A DNA stretch of 64,000 nt, taken from Mesorhizobium_B sp035998495. GTDB taxonomy: Bacteria; Pseudomonadota; Alphaproteobacteria; Rhizobiales; Rhizobiaceae. This document shows positions 1 through 8,466 of the stretch, in pieces. The DNA lies in assembly GCA_035998495.1 (NCBI GenBank), contig DASYHP010000050.1, positions 6,047 to 70,046 of the forward strand. Direction: 5' to 3'. The first letter of the stretch is position 1, and each line of letters begins with the position of its first letter. The notes beneath the pieces are model-generated. The model was not told where the DNA came from. It worked only from the letters and a program-made list of their open reading frames with translations, and ran no database searches. The translations under genes were made by a program, and so were the position numbers.

Positions 1-1074
1 GGGCAGGATCAGGAACCAGCGCTCGCGAAACGCGGCCAAGGGGCTGGGCAGCTCGTCGCGCGGCAGGCCCGCCAGCCTCAGCCGGCCCGCCTCCAGGTGC
101 ACCATCCAGAAGACGGTGAGGAAATAAAGGATGGCCGGCACGATGGCCGCCTCGACGATGCGCAGATACTCGACGCCGAGCGTCTCGGCCATGATGAAGG
201 CCACCGCCCCCATGACCGGCGGCATGATCTGGCCGCCCATGGAGGCGGTGGCCTCCACGCCGCCGGCGAAGGCGGGCCTGAAGCCGAAGCGTTTCATGAG
301 CGGGATCGTGAAGGCGCCCGTCGTCACGACATTGGCGACGCCCGAGCCGTTGATCGTGCCCATCAGGGCGGACGACACCACCGCCACCTTGGCCGGACCG
401 CCGCGGGCGTGCCCCACCGCGCCCATGGAGACATCGGTGAAGAGCCGGATCATCCCGGCCCGCTCCAGAAAGGCGCCGAACAGGATGAACAGGAAGATAT
501 AGGTGGCCGACACGTAGATCGGCGTTCCGTAGATGCCTTCGGTGCCCAGGAACAGGACCTCGACGACCTGGTCGAAATGAAAGGGCCGGTGGTTCCAGGG
601 GCTCGGCAGGACGTGCCCGTAAAGGCCGTAAAGCAGGAAGGCGCCGCAGATCAGGGGCAGCGCCCAGCCCAGCATGCGCTGCCCCGCGATGAAGACCAGG
701 GCCACCGCCACCGAGCCGACGATCAGATCCTGCGTGGTCGGCAGGCCGGAGCGGAGGATCAGCTCCTCGTAGAAGACCCAGTGGTAGAAGCCCACGGCGA
801 AGCCGACCAGCGCCAGCGCCCCATAGGCGGCGCGGGCCGCCGGGCTGCTCGCGGCATGGCCCAGCAACCCGAAGAAGAGCAGCAGAAGGAAGCCGACATG
901 GACCGAGCGGATCACCTGGCTCGGCAGCGGCGAATAAGCGGCGGTCCAGATCTGGAAGGCGGAAAAGGCGATGGCGACCGCGAACAAAAGAGCGCCGACC
1001 CGGCCGCCGCCCCAGGCCGGGATGTGCTCGGCCTCCTCCAGCGCGTCGTTGCGGACGGCCTCGGTCGTGTTCAA
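1..1074 (-). CDS. TRAP transporter fused membrane subunit (4TM/12TM), partial
   Basis: Inner-membrane permease of a TRAP secondary transporter, with small and large subunits fused, working with the TAXI binding protein encoded just upstream. A minus-strand frame is open from a TTG at 1074 to the window edge (358 codons; the C-terminal part is missing). Seen: hydrophobic helices throughout, FQIWTAAYSPLPSQ at about residues 40-53, FGAFLERAG at about 199 and GTINGSGVANVVTTG at about 239, the glycine-rich half-site typical of the DctM-like domain. The TTG start has only a weak ribosome-binding site, so translation may depend on the upstream gene. The substrate cannot be read from the sequence; TAXI systems often carry dicarboxylates or amino acids. 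Confidence 0.88.
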   Translation of the reverse strand, partial: MNTTEAVRNDALEEAEHIPAWGGGRVGALLFAVAIAFSAFQIWTAAYSPLPSQVIRSVHVGFLLLLFFGLLGHAASSPAARAAYGALALVGFAVGFYHWVFYEELILRSGLPTTQDLIVGSVAVALVFIAGQRMLGWALPLICGAFLLYGLYGHVLPSPWNHRPFHFDQVVEVLFLGTEGIYGTPIYVSATYIFLFILFGAFLERAGMIRLFTDVSMGAVGHARGGPAKVAVVSSALMGTINGSGVANVVTTGAFTIPLMKRFGFRPAFAGGVEATASMGGQIMPPVMGAVAFIMAETLGVEYLRIVEAAIVPAILYFLTVFWMVHLEAGRLRLAGLPRDELPSPLAAFRERWFLILP

Positions 1075-1102
1075 GCGGGTCGCCTTGCGTCAGGGTTGGG
1101 CG

Positions 1103-1127
1103 GGCTGCCGGAGCGTGTCCGGCAGCC
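1103..1127 (-). other. Intercistronic stem-loop between TAXI binding protein and permease
   Basis: Perfect 10-bp inverted repeat (GGCTGCCGGA / TCCGGCAGCC) around a 5-nt loop, in the 77-bp gap between the two TRAP genes. It has no T-tract, so it looks more like an mRNA-stabilising or attenuating hairpin than a full terminator. Its position after the binding-protein gene fits the excess of binding protein over permease in such operons. Confidence 0.6.
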
Positions 1128-1151
1128 TCAGGTCAGGATGGGGCCTGGGCC

Positions 1152-2099
1152 TCACAGAATGCCCTTCTCCTTGAAGTAACGCTCCGCGCCGGGGTGGAGC
1201 GGCACCGGGCTTTCGGTGGCCGACTTGTCGAGCTTGATGTCCTTGGCCGCGTTGTGGGCCGCGGCCAACCCGTCCAGGTTCTCGAAGATCGACTTGGTCA
1301 TGGCGTAGACCGTGTCGTCGTCGAGGTCCGCCCGCGTCGCGAGATAGTTGATCACGGCGGCGGTCGTGACGTCGGCGTCCTGCCCCCCATAGGTGCCGGC
1401 GGGGATCGTGGCGACCTGGTAGGGCGAGCCGATCTTCTCGATGACATCCCGCGGCACCTCGACCACGGTGATGGGCACCGAATTGGCGAGGTCGCGGAGC
1501 GAGGCGACGCCGAGCCCCGCCGATTGCAGGGTCGCGTCGAGCTGGCGGTTCTTCATCAGGTCCACGCTTTCGGCGAAGGGCAGGTATTCGACCTTGCCGA
1601 GGTCCTCATAGGTGATGCCTGCGGCATTCAGGATGGCGCGGGCGTTGAGCTCGGTGCCAGAGGCCGGCGCGCCGACCGACAGCCGCTTGCCCTTGAGATC
1701 GGCCAGCGTCTTGATGCCGGACTCCTCGGAGGCGACGATCTGGATGTAGTTGGGATAGATCGCGGCGATCGTGCGCAGATTGTCGAGCTTCTGGGGGAAG
1801 CCGGACTCGGCGTTGCCGTTCCAGGCGTCCCGGAGCGAGTCGCCGAGCGTGAACGCGACTTCGCCGCGGCCGGCCTGAAGCAGGTTGAGGTTCTCGACCG
1901 ACGCCTTGGTGGACTGCGTGGACGGCCGGCTTTCCGGCAAGTTCTCGGCGAAAATCCTCTCCAGCGCGACGCCGAGCGGGTAATAAACGCCCGCCTGCCC
2001 GCCCGTCAGGATGCCGATGAAGGTTTCGGCGGAAGCCGCGGTCGCCATCACGGCGGCGCAGGCCATGGCCATCAGGCCCAATCCTTTGCGGCGCTTCAT
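1152..2099 (-). CDS. TAXI family TRAP transporter solute-binding protein
   Basis: Periplasmic receptor (315 aa) that captures the substrate and delivers it to the fused TRAP permease encoded downstream. The N-terminus MKRRKGLGLMAMACAAVMA followed by ASAET is a Sec signal peptide with cleavage near residue 25. The mature part carries the TAXI signature region FIGILTGGQAGVYYPLG and the conserved NLNLLQAGRGEVAFTLGD segment. The ATG at 2099 is preferred over the longer frame upstream because GGGAGG lies 8 nt in front of it and it places the signal peptide at the N-terminus. It is co-directional with the permease, separated by a stem-loop. Confidence 0.9.
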   Translation of the reverse strand: MKRRKGLGLMAMACAAVMATAASAETFIGILTGGQAGVYYPLGVALERIFAENLPESRPSTQSTKASVENLNLLQAGRGEVAFTLGDSLRDAWNGNAESGFPQKLDNLRTIAAIYPNYIQIVASEESGIKTLADLKGKRLSVGAPASGTELNARAILNAAGITYEDLGKVEYLPFAESVDLMKNRQLDATLQSAGLGVASLRDLANSVPITVVEVPRDVIEKIGSPYQVATIPAGTYGGQDADVTTAAVINYLATRADLDDDTVYAMTKSIFENLDGLAAAHNAAKDIKLDKSATESPVPLHPGAERYFKEKGIL

Positions 2100-2214
2100 T
2101 CCATTTCCTCCCGGTTGCTGTCGAAGCAGACCATAAGCGGCAGGGGCGGGAATGAAAACCCGCATGGGCAGGGACAAGGGACGGCCGCGGACATTGCTCC
2201 GAATGCGAACGGGC

Positions 2215-3138
2215 TCACAGCCGCCCGGCGGCAGGTTGTTGTTCGGCCGGCGGCTCGGCGACAGAATCGGGCGGCCCCGGCAGGGCGAGCACGCCCTTGA
2301 GCGGCAGGTGGTCGGAGGCCAGGCGGGCCAGCTCGGAGTCGTGCGCCTCGACCCGCAGCAGGCTGTTGGCCGGCCGCGTCAGGATGCGGTCGAGCGACCA
2401 CACGGGAAAGCGCGAGGGAAAGCTCGCGATCGCCGCCCCCATCGGCCCGAACGCTGGCTCAAGCCGCGCGAGCGACGAGCGCTCGCCCAGGCGCCACTCG
2501 TTGAGGTCGCCCATCAGAAGCGTCGCGCCGTCGGCGAACGCGCCCGCCTTCTCCAGGATGAACCGGATCTGGCTGGCGCGGGAGCGGCGAAGAAGGCCTA
2601 AGTGGGCGGCGACGACCCGCAGCCGCCGACCGCGCAGATCGAGATCGACCACCAGCGCGCCGCGCGGCTCGGCGCCGGGCAAGGCAAGCTGGCGCGCGGT
2701 CAGGACCTCGCCGTCGCGGACGAGCAGGAGGTTGCCGCGCCAGCCATGGCTCGCGCGCGAAACGGCGATCGGCACGGGGCGAAGCCCGCATTCCTTCTCC
2801 AGGCGCCGCAGGTCCAGGAGGCCCGCGCGGCTGCCGAACCGCTGGTCCACCTCCTGCAGCGCGACGAGGTCGGCGCCGAGCTCCTCGATGACGCGCATGA
2901 TGCGCTCGGGATCGAAGCGTCCGTCCACGCCCACGCATTTGTGGACGTTGTAGGTGGCGACGGTGAGGCGCGGCGCGGTCTGGGGCGGCCGGTCGGCGGA
3001 AGGCGCGCGCCATTTGCGCCGCAGCATGGGGACGATGACACGGCGGGCGCTTGCCAGCTCCACCCCGCGCTCCTGCGCGCCGAAGCCCTGCGGCAGGGGA
3101 ACTTCCTTGTTGAAGACGAAGCGTGTTCGGCGCGGCAC
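2215..3138 (-). CDS. Endonuclease/exonuclease/phosphatase family protein
   Basis: Metal-dependent phosphoesterase of the EEP superfamily (DNase I/AP endonuclease fold). Seen: VATYNVHKC (metal/phosphate-binding Asn), LQEVD (metal-binding Glu), GDLNEW (Asp/Asn) and a C-terminal SDHLPL (Asp-His pair), in the family order. The substrate is unknown; bacterial relatives act on nucleic acids, sphingolipids or phosphoinositides. The GTG start at 3138 gives 307 aa; an internal ATG at 3027 would remove 37 residues and start just before the catalytic domain, and neither has a clear ribosome-binding site. No signal peptide is evident. It diverges from the phospholipase D-like gene, and relatives of these two families often act on membrane lipids, so a shared role is possible but unproven. 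Confidence 0.85.
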   Translation of the reverse strand: MPRRTRFVFNKEVPLPQGFGAQERGVELASARRVIVPMLRRKWRAPSADRPPQTAPRLTVATYNVHKCVGVDGRFDPERIMRVIEELGADLVALQEVDQRFGSRAGLLDLRRLEKECGLRPVPIAVSRASHGWRGNLLLVRDGEVLTARQLALPGAEPRGALVVDLDLRGRRLRVVAAHLGLLRRSRASQIRFILEKAGAFADGATLLMGDLNEWRLGERSSLARLEPAFGPMGAAIASFPSRFPVWSLDRILTRPANSLLRVEAHDSELARLASDHLPLKGVLALPGPPDSVAEPPAEQQPAAGRL

Positions 3139-3262
3139 GGTTTGTCCGTCGTCAGAATCGGCAAGGGCGTGTAACCGCTAGTCCAATCCATGGGTTCCGC
3201 CAACCGCCCTGTTCGTCACGTCGCGGTTGCAGCCCTTCGGAGCCTCGATCATTAAGACGTGA

Positions 3263-4822
3263 ATGCACCTGTTCCTTCCGATCCTGGCTTATGTCGCGCT
3301 GAGCTTCGGCCTGTCCTTCCTGGGCGTCTATACCTATGGCCGCTTCGCGCGCGATTCGCGGGGAGAGCGCTCGAAGGCGCTGCCGACCACGCCGGCCGGC
3401 ACGGCGCTGGACAGGATCTTCGCGCCCCTCGCCCAGACGCGGCCCGGCCAGACAGGCCTTCGGCTCCTCGCCGACAATCTGGAGGCCTTCGCCGCCCGGG
3501 CGCATGCGGCCCGGAGCGCGGGCCGCAGCCTCGACCTGCAATACTACATCTGGGAGAACGACCTGACGGGCGGGCTGCTCGGCCGCGAGGTCGTCGCCGC
3601 CGCCGACCGGGGCGTGCGCGTGCGGCTCCTCATCGACGACATCAACGCGCAGGGCCGCGACCCCCTTTACCTGACGCTCGACGCGCATCCGCATATCGAG
3701 CTGCGCCTGTTCAACCCGAGCCGCTCGCGCCGGCCCGGGCTGCATCGCGGCTTCGAGATCCTCCTGCGGGCCTTCAGCGCGACGCGCCGCATGCACAACA
3801 AGGCCTGGATCGCCGACGGCCGGGCGGCGATCGTGGGCGGGCGCAACATCGGCGACCAATATTTCGACGCCGCCCAAAGCGCCAACTTCCGCGACCTCGA
3901 CCTGCTTGTCGCGGGCTCGGCCGTGGGGCAGATCGAAGCCGTTTTCGACGGGTTCTGGAACAGCGCCTCGGTCCTGCCCATCCGCGCCTTCGGCAAAAGG
4001 CGCAAGGCCGACCTGCCGGCGCTGCGGCAACGGCTCGATCGCTTGGCCACGAGCGGCAGGGCGGCACCCTATCTCGCCCGCGTGGCGGCCGAGACCGACG
4101 CGCGAAGCCTGCTCGCCGACACCGCCGGCTTTCACTGGGCCGAGGACGTGCGCGTGCTGTCCGACCCGCCCAACAAGGCGCGGGGCGCGCGCTCCCGAAA
4201 AGACTGGCTGGCGCATGCCATCTACCCGCTGATCGGCTCGGCCGAGCGCGAGCTTCTGCTGGTGTCGCCCTATTTCATCCCCGGCGAGAAGGGGGTGGAG
4301 AACCTGCGCCGCCTGGCGGGCAGGGGCGTGCGCGTCGCCGCGCTCACCAACTCGCTCGCCGCCACGGACGTGATGGCGGTCCATGGCGCCTATGCCCACT
4401 ATCGCAAGGCCCTGCTGGAAGCAGGCATCGAACTCTACGAGTTGAGGCCCGAGCCCAAGCGGACGCGCCCCTCGCTGTTCGGCTCGCGCGGCGGGGCAAG
4501 CCTGCACACCAAGGCCTTCACGGTGGACGGGAGAACCGGCTTTGTCGGCTCCTTCAACTTCGACCCGCGCTCGATCTCGCTCAACACGGAAATGGGCGTC
4601 TTCTTCACCCACGATGCGCTCGTGGAGGAGGTCAGACAGGTGATCGCCGAGGAGATCGGCCCCGAGGACAGTTTCCGGGTGATCCTGGAGGACGGACGGC
4701 TCGTCTGGGCGGACGGCGCGGGCGCGCAGGCCGAGTTCTGGAAGGCCGAGCCCGAGGCGAGCCTTTGGCGGCGGCTCGCCGCCACCGCGATCGGCTGGCT
4801 GCCCATCGAATCGCAGCTCTGA
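3263..4822 (+). CDS. Phospholipase D-like / cardiolipin synthase (ClsC-type) family protein
   Basis: Membrane-anchored phosphatidyltransferase or phospholipase with two HKD half-sites (519 aa). The N-terminal 25 residues form one transmembrane helix (LPILAYVALSFGLSFLGVY). The first HxKx4D motif is His178-Lys180-Asp185 (MHNKAWIADG), the second His415-Lys417-Asp422 (LHTKAFTVDG), each followed by a G-G/S-x-N motif (GGRNIGD, GSFNFD). Length and layout resemble YmdC/ClsC and distant cardiolipin synthases rather than secreted phospholipase D. It is monocistronic; about 125 bp separate it from the divergent EEP gene, so both promoters must lie there. Whether it makes cardiolipin or cleaves phospholipid cannot be decided from sequence. 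Confidence 0.88.
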   Translation: MHLFLPILAYVALSFGLSFLGVYTYGRFARDSRGERSKALPTTPAGTALDRIFAPLAQTRPGQTGLRLLADNLEAFAARAHAARSAGRSLDLQYYIWENDLTGGLLGREVVAAADRGVRVRLLIDDINAQGRDPLYLTLDAHPHIELRLFNPSRSRRPGLHRGFEILLRAFSATRRMHNKAWIADGRAAIVGGRNIGDQYFDAAQSANFRDLDLLVAGSAVGQIEAVFDGFWNSASVLPIRAFGKRRKADLPALRQRLDRLATSGRAAPYLARVAAETDARSLLADTAGFHWAEDVRVLSDPPNKARGARSRKDWLAHAIYPLIGSAERELLLVSPYFIPGEKGVENLRRLAGRGVRVAALTNSLAATDVMAVHGAYAHYRKALLEAGIELYELRPEPKRTRPSLFGSRGGASLHTKAFTVDGRTGFVGSFNFDPRSISLNTEMGVFFTHDALVEEVRQVIAEEIGPEDSFRVILEDGRLVWADGAGAQAEFWKAEPEASLWRRLAATAIGWLPIESQL

Positions 4823-4896
4823 CGGCCGGCATCCTCGATTCGGCCTTTCGCGACCCCACGGCGGGGCCGCCCGCCCGCGGGCTCGCGCCATCCCTC

Positions 4897-4925
4897 TTGA
4901 CAGGTGACGGCGAATATGAAGAAAT
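4897..4925 (+). promoter_or_regulatory. Candidate promoter of the SorC/polyol operon
   Basis: A perfect TTGACA (-35) at 4897-4902 is followed after 17 bp by a weak -10 (AGAAAT at 4920-4925) in a locally AT-rich stretch. The predicted start of transcription, near 4932, would fall directly before the palindrome at 4935-4950. Confidence 0.5.
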
Positions 4926-4934
4926 TTTCACGAG

Positions 4935-4950
4935 CTGATAAATTTATCAG
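4935..4950. promoter_or_regulatory. Perfect 16-bp palindrome, probable SorC-family operator
   Basis: CTGATAAATTTATCAG is its own reverse complement and stands out as AT-rich in GC-rich surroundings. It ends 7 bp before the ATG at 4958 of the SorC regulator and lies just downstream of a TTGACA. This is the arrangement expected of an autoregulatory operator, and it argues against starts further upstream. Confidence 0.7.
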
Positions 4951-4957
4951 GCGGGAC

Positions 4958-5932
4958 ATGGGCAGCTTCGGCAACGGGCTTGGGCGGGAGGACGAGGCCA
5001 GCATGGCCGCCCGCGCGGCGTGGCTGCATTATGCCGGCGGGCTGACCCAGGCCGATGTCGCCAAGCGGCTCGGCCTTTCGAGCCTGAAAGCCCACCGGCT
5101 CATCACCAAGGCCAATCAGGAAGGCCTGGTGAAGGTCTATATCGACGGCGACGTGTCGGAATGCGTGGCGCTGGAGAACGCCATCACCGGCCGCTTTGGC
5201 CTGGATGTCTGCGAGGTTGTTCCCGATTTCGATGACGAGGCCCTGCCCTTGAGGGCGCTCGGCATCGCCGGCGCGCAGTTCCTGAAGCGCGAGATCGAGC
5301 GCGGGGAGAACGCGCTGATCGGCGTCGGACACGGCCGCACGCTGGCGGCCTGCGTGGAATACCTGCCGCGCATCAACGCCCAGAACACCCGTTTCGTGTC
5401 GCTGCTCGGCGGCCTCACCCGCAAGTTCGCGGCCAACCCGCACGACGTGATCCACCGGCTCGCCGAGCGCACGGGGGCGGAGGCCTATGTGATGCCGGTG
5501 CCCTTCTTCGCCAACACGGTGGAGGACCGCGCCGTGCTGCTCGGCCAGAAGGGCGTGGGCGAGGTGTTCAGGCTCGCGGAGGCCGCGAGCCTGTTTCTGG
5601 TCGGCATCGGCACGGCGGAGCGGGAGGCTTCGCTCGTGTCCACCGGCATGATCGAGCTGAGCGAGATCGAAGCGGTCAGGCGGGCCGGCGGCGCGGGCGA
5701 GATGCTCGGCCATTTCTTCGACGCGCGCGGCCGGCCCGTCGAGACGGCCTTGTCCGAGCGCACGCTGGCGCTCGGGCGCGACGCGCTCAAGGGCCGCCGG
5801 ATCGTCGCCGTCGCCGGCGGATCGGTGAAGGTCGCGGCGGTCCGCTCGGTGCTCAGGAGCGGTTTCCTGGGCGGGCTCATCACCGATGAGCGCACCGCGC
5901 GGGCGCTCGTGGAGGAAACGCCGGTCGGGTAG
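4958..5932 (+). CDS. SorC/DeoR-family sugar-binding transcriptional regulator (EryD-like)
   Basis: Ligand-responsive DNA-binding regulator (324 aa), first gene of the polyol operon. An N-terminal helix-turn-helix (YAGGLTQADVAKRLGLSSLK) is followed by a SorC sugar-phosphate-binding domain with LIGVGHGRTLAACVEYLP, FVSLLGGLTRK and FLVGIGTAE motifs. I use the ATG at 4958 because the perfect palindrome at 4935-4950 and a TTGACA lie where an earlier start (4904) would put coding sequence. By analogy with EryD it probably represses the operon until a phosphorylated polyol or an intermediate binds. The downstream genes start 39 bp later with no obvious second promoter, so regulator and transporter are probably co-transcribed. 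Confidence 0.88.
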   Translation: MGSFGNGLGREDEASMAARAAWLHYAGGLTQADVAKRLGLSSLKAHRLITKANQEGLVKVYIDGDVSECVALENAITGRFGLDVCEVVPDFDDEALPLRALGIAGAQFLKREIERGENALIGVGHGRTLAACVEYLPRINAQNTRFVSLLGGLTRKFAANPHDVIHRLAERTGAEAYVMPVPFFANTVEDRAVLLGQKGVGEVFRLAEAASLFLVGIGTAEREASLVSTGMIELSEIEAVRRAGGAGEMLGHFFDARGRPVETALSERTLALGRDALKGRRIVAVAGGSVKVAAVRSVLRSGFLGGLITDERTARALVEETPVG

Positions 5933-5971
5933 CCGGCAACAACTCACGCAACTACCCGGGAGGAGAAAGCG

Positions 5972-7420
5972 ATGTTTGAGAAGGAAAAGGATCTGATCGG
6001 CGCCTTTCTGCAGGGGCGGATCGACCGCCGCGGGCTCATCAAGAGCCTGGGCGCCATGGGCCTCTCCGCGGGCGCGGCGGGCACGCTGCTGAACGCCAGC
6101 GCCACGCGCGCGCTCGCCCAGGCCGACTTCGACTGGAAGCAGCATCAGGGCAAGACGGTGCGGCTGCTCTTGAACAAGCACCCCTACGCCGACGCCATGA
6201 TCGCCAACCTCCAGGCCTTCAAGGACCTGACGGGCATGGAGGTCACCTATGACGTGTTCCCCGAGGACGTGTATTTCGACAAGGTGACGGCGGCGCTCTC
6301 GTCCGGCTCGTCGGACTACGATGCCTTCATGACCGGCGCCTACATGACCTGGACCTATGGCCCGGCCGGCTGGATCACCGACCTGAACGAGTGGATCGCG
6401 GATCCGTCCAAGACCAACCCGAACTACAACTGGGACGACTTTCTGCCCGGCGTGAAGGCGTCCTGCGCCTGGAACGGGGTGCCCGGCGCGGCGCTCGGCA
6501 CGGGCGACGCCAAGCAGTGGTGCATTCCCTGGGGCTATGAGCAGAACAACCTGACCTACAACCGCGTGATGTTCGACAAGGTGGGCGCGACCCCGCCCCA
6601 GAACATGGAGGAGCTGATCGCCACTGCGGGCAAGCTCACCAAGGACGTGGGCGGCGGCGTCTATGGCGTCGGCGTGCGCGGCTCGCGCTCCTGGGCGACC
6701 ATCCATCCGGGCTTCCTGTCGGCCTACGCCAATTTCGGCCAGCGCGACCTCAACGTGTCGGCGGACGGCAAGCTGTCGGCGGCGATGAACACGGCCGAGT
6801 CCAAGGCCTTCCACGACCAGTGGGTGCGGATGATCCAGGAAAGCGGGCCGAAGGACTGGTCCACCTACACCTGGTACCAGGTGGGGGCCGATCTCGGCGC
6901 CGGGGCTTCCGCCATGATCTACGACGCCGACATCCTGGGCTATTTCATGAACGGCGGCGACAACAAGGAGGCGGGCAACCTGGCTTACGCCGCCTTCAAG
7001 GCCAACCCGGCGGCGCCAGCGCCGACTCCCAATATCTGGATCTGGTCGCTTTCGATGTCCAACTTCTCGCAGGACAAGGACGCTGCCTGGACTTTCATGC
7101 AGTGGGCGTCCGGCCCCGAGCACGCGCTTTTCGGCGCGACCAAGATGGACTTCGTGAACCCGGTCCGCGCCTCCGTGTGGCAGGACGCGATGTTCCGCGA
7201 GCGGCTCCAGAAGAGCTATCCCGGCTATGTCGAAATGCACGACGTGTCGGCGCCCGGCGCGAGCATCAAGTTCACGCCGCAGCCGCTCTTCTTCGACCTC
7301 ACCACCGAATGGGCCTCGATGCTCCAGCAGATGGTCGCCAAACAGATGCCGGTGGACGAGGGCCTGGACCAACTCGCGCAGAGCGTGGACCGCCAGTTGC
7401 AGGAAGCCGGGCTCGGCTGA
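5972..7420 (+). CDS. Extracellular solute-binding protein (family 1) of polyol/sugar ABC transporter
   Basis: Periplasmic binding protein (482 aa) of the five-gene ABC importer. The N-terminus has twin arginines at residues 19-20 (RRGLIKSLG) before a hydrophobic stretch ending in ALAQA, which predicts Tat export. The mature part is a family-1 binding fold (KTVRLLLNKHPYADAMIANL near the start; WGYEQNNLTYNRVMFDKVG in the middle). GGGAGGAGAAAGCG directly precedes the ATG. The neighbours (two permeases, two ATPases, FGGY kinase, GlpD-like dehydrogenase) suggest a polyol such as erythritol, glycerol or a pentitol. That is inference from context. Confidence 0.88.
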   Translation: MFEKEKDLIGAFLQGRIDRRGLIKSLGAMGLSAGAAGTLLNASATRALAQADFDWKQHQGKTVRLLLNKHPYADAMIANLQAFKDLTGMEVTYDVFPEDVYFDKVTAALSSGSSDYDAFMTGAYMTWTYGPAGWITDLNEWIADPSKTNPNYNWDDFLPGVKASCAWNGVPGAALGTGDAKQWCIPWGYEQNNLTYNRVMFDKVGATPPQNMEELIATAGKLTKDVGGGVYGVGVRGSRSWATIHPGFLSAYANFGQRDLNVSADGKLSAAMNTAESKAFHDQWVRMIQESGPKDWSTYTWYQVGADLGAGASAMIYDADILGYFMNGGDNKEAGNLAYAAFKANPAAPAPTPNIWIWSLSMSNFSQDKDAAWTFMQWASGPEHALFGATKMDFVNPVRASVWQDAMFRERLQKSYPGYVEMHDVSAPGASIKFTPQPLFFDLTTEWASMLQQMVAKQMPVDEGLDQLAQSVDRQLQEAGLG

Positions 7421-7438
7421 GCGCAGGCGACTGCCCAA

Positions 7439-7464
7439 GCGGCGCGCGAGACATCGCGCGTCGC
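7439..7464 (+). other. Intercistronic stem-loop after the binding-protein gene
   Basis: An 11-bp stem with one G-U pair and a GACA loop (GCGGCGCGCGA / TCGCGCGTCGC), 19 nt past the stop of the binding-protein gene and about 70 nt before the first permease. It lacks a strong T-tract and has the same position as the hairpins at 1103-1127 and 50087-50110. Confidence 0.6.
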
Positions 7465-7534
7465 CTTTCGCGCCCGGCCGCCGGCCCCTCTCCCAAGGCC
7501 CGCGGCCAGGCGCCCGCCCCTTTCCGGAGCCATC

Positions 7535-8464
7535 ATGACCACCGCCATCGCCCACGGGCCGCGTCGTGAAAGACCCCGTTTGCGGGTGAGCAAGCGCGTT
7601 CTGCCCTATCTCCTCAGCCTGCCCGCCCTCTTGGTGTGCATCGGCATCCTGATCCCGTTCTTCACGGCGGTCGTCTATTCGCTCCAGCGCTACCGCCTGA
7701 GCCAGCCCTGGGCGCGCCAGTTCAACTGGGGCGAGAACTATCTCAACCTCGTTTCCGACCCGAGCTTCTGGAACACGCTGCGGGTGTCCTTGGCCTATGC
7801 CGGCATCACGGTGGTGCTGGAGCTTCTCCTGGGGCTCGCCATCGCGCTGCTCCTGCAGAAGCGCACGAGGGTGAACAATTTCGTCTCGGTGATGCTGCTT
7901 TTGCCGCTGATGACGGCGCCCGCGCTCGCGGCGCTGATGTGGAAGCTGATGACCAATCCCGGCTTCGGCGTGCTCAGCTATCTCGCGGGCCTGGTCGGCT
8001 TCCAGGACTTCCGCTGGGCCTCCTCGCCCTCGACCGCGCTCTTCACGGTCGTGCTCGTGGACATCTGGGTCTATACGCCCTTCATGATGATCCTGCTGCT
8101 CGCAGGCTTGCGCAGCCTGCCGACCCAGCCCTTCGAGGCGGCGGCGCTGGATGGGGTGCCGCGCTCTTTCGTGTTCTGGCGCATCACCCTGCCGATGCTG
8201 ACGCCCTATATCCTGACGGCGACGCTGTTCCGCCTGCTCGACTCGATCCAGCAGTTCGACATCATCTACGCCATGACCCAAGGGGGGCCGGGCGACACGC
8301 TGACCGTGTTCCAGGTCGAGGCCTATCTCAACTTCTTCCAGTCCACCAATGTGGGCCGGTCGGCCGCGCTGATGATCATCCTCTGGGCGATCACCTATCT
8401 GCTCTCCAACATCTTCATCAAGAACTGGCTGCGCCTGCGCGAGCGCGCCCGCGGGGAGGCGTGA
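7535..8464 (+). CDS. Sugar/polyol ABC transporter permease (first)
   Basis: Inner-membrane subunit (309 aa, MalF/UgpA class) with six predicted helices. Seen: a hydrophobic first helix (LPYLLSLPALLVCIGILIPF) and the EAA loop, LPTQPFEAAALDGVPR (EAAALDG), which docks to the ATPases. It pairs with the permease that starts 3 bp after its stop, and the pair forms the channel for the binding protein encoded upstream. The ATG at 7535 fits the expected length; GGAGCCATC in front is a modest ribosome-binding site. Confidence 0.9.
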   Translation: MTTAIAHGPRRERPRLRVSKRVLPYLLSLPALLVCIGILIPFFTAVVYSLQRYRLSQPWARQFNWGENYLNLVSDPSFWNTLRVSLAYAGITVVLELLLGLAIALLLQKRTRVNNFVSVMLLLPLMTAPALAALMWKLMTNPGFGVLSYLAGLVGFQDFRWASSPSTALFTVVLVDIWVYTPFMMILLLAGLRSLPTQPFEAAALDGVPRSFVFWRITLPMLTPYILTATLFRLLDSIQQFDIIYAMTQGGPGDTLTVFQVEAYLNFFQSTNVGRSAALMIILWAITYLLSNIFIKNWLRLRERARGEA

Positions 8465-8466
8465 CG

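Noticed and set aside
97..1179. Open frame on the plus strand over the TRAP permease
   Set aside because: The minus strand encodes a clear TRAP fused permease here; the plus frame is low-complexity shadow sequence.
4928..8281. Very long open frame on the minus strand (over 1,100 codons) across the SorC and transporter genes
   Set aside because: The GC-rich third positions of the real plus-strand genes open the antisense frame. Its translation is His/Arg/Gly/Glu-rich with no recognisable domain. Many similar shadow frames exist throughout and were left out.
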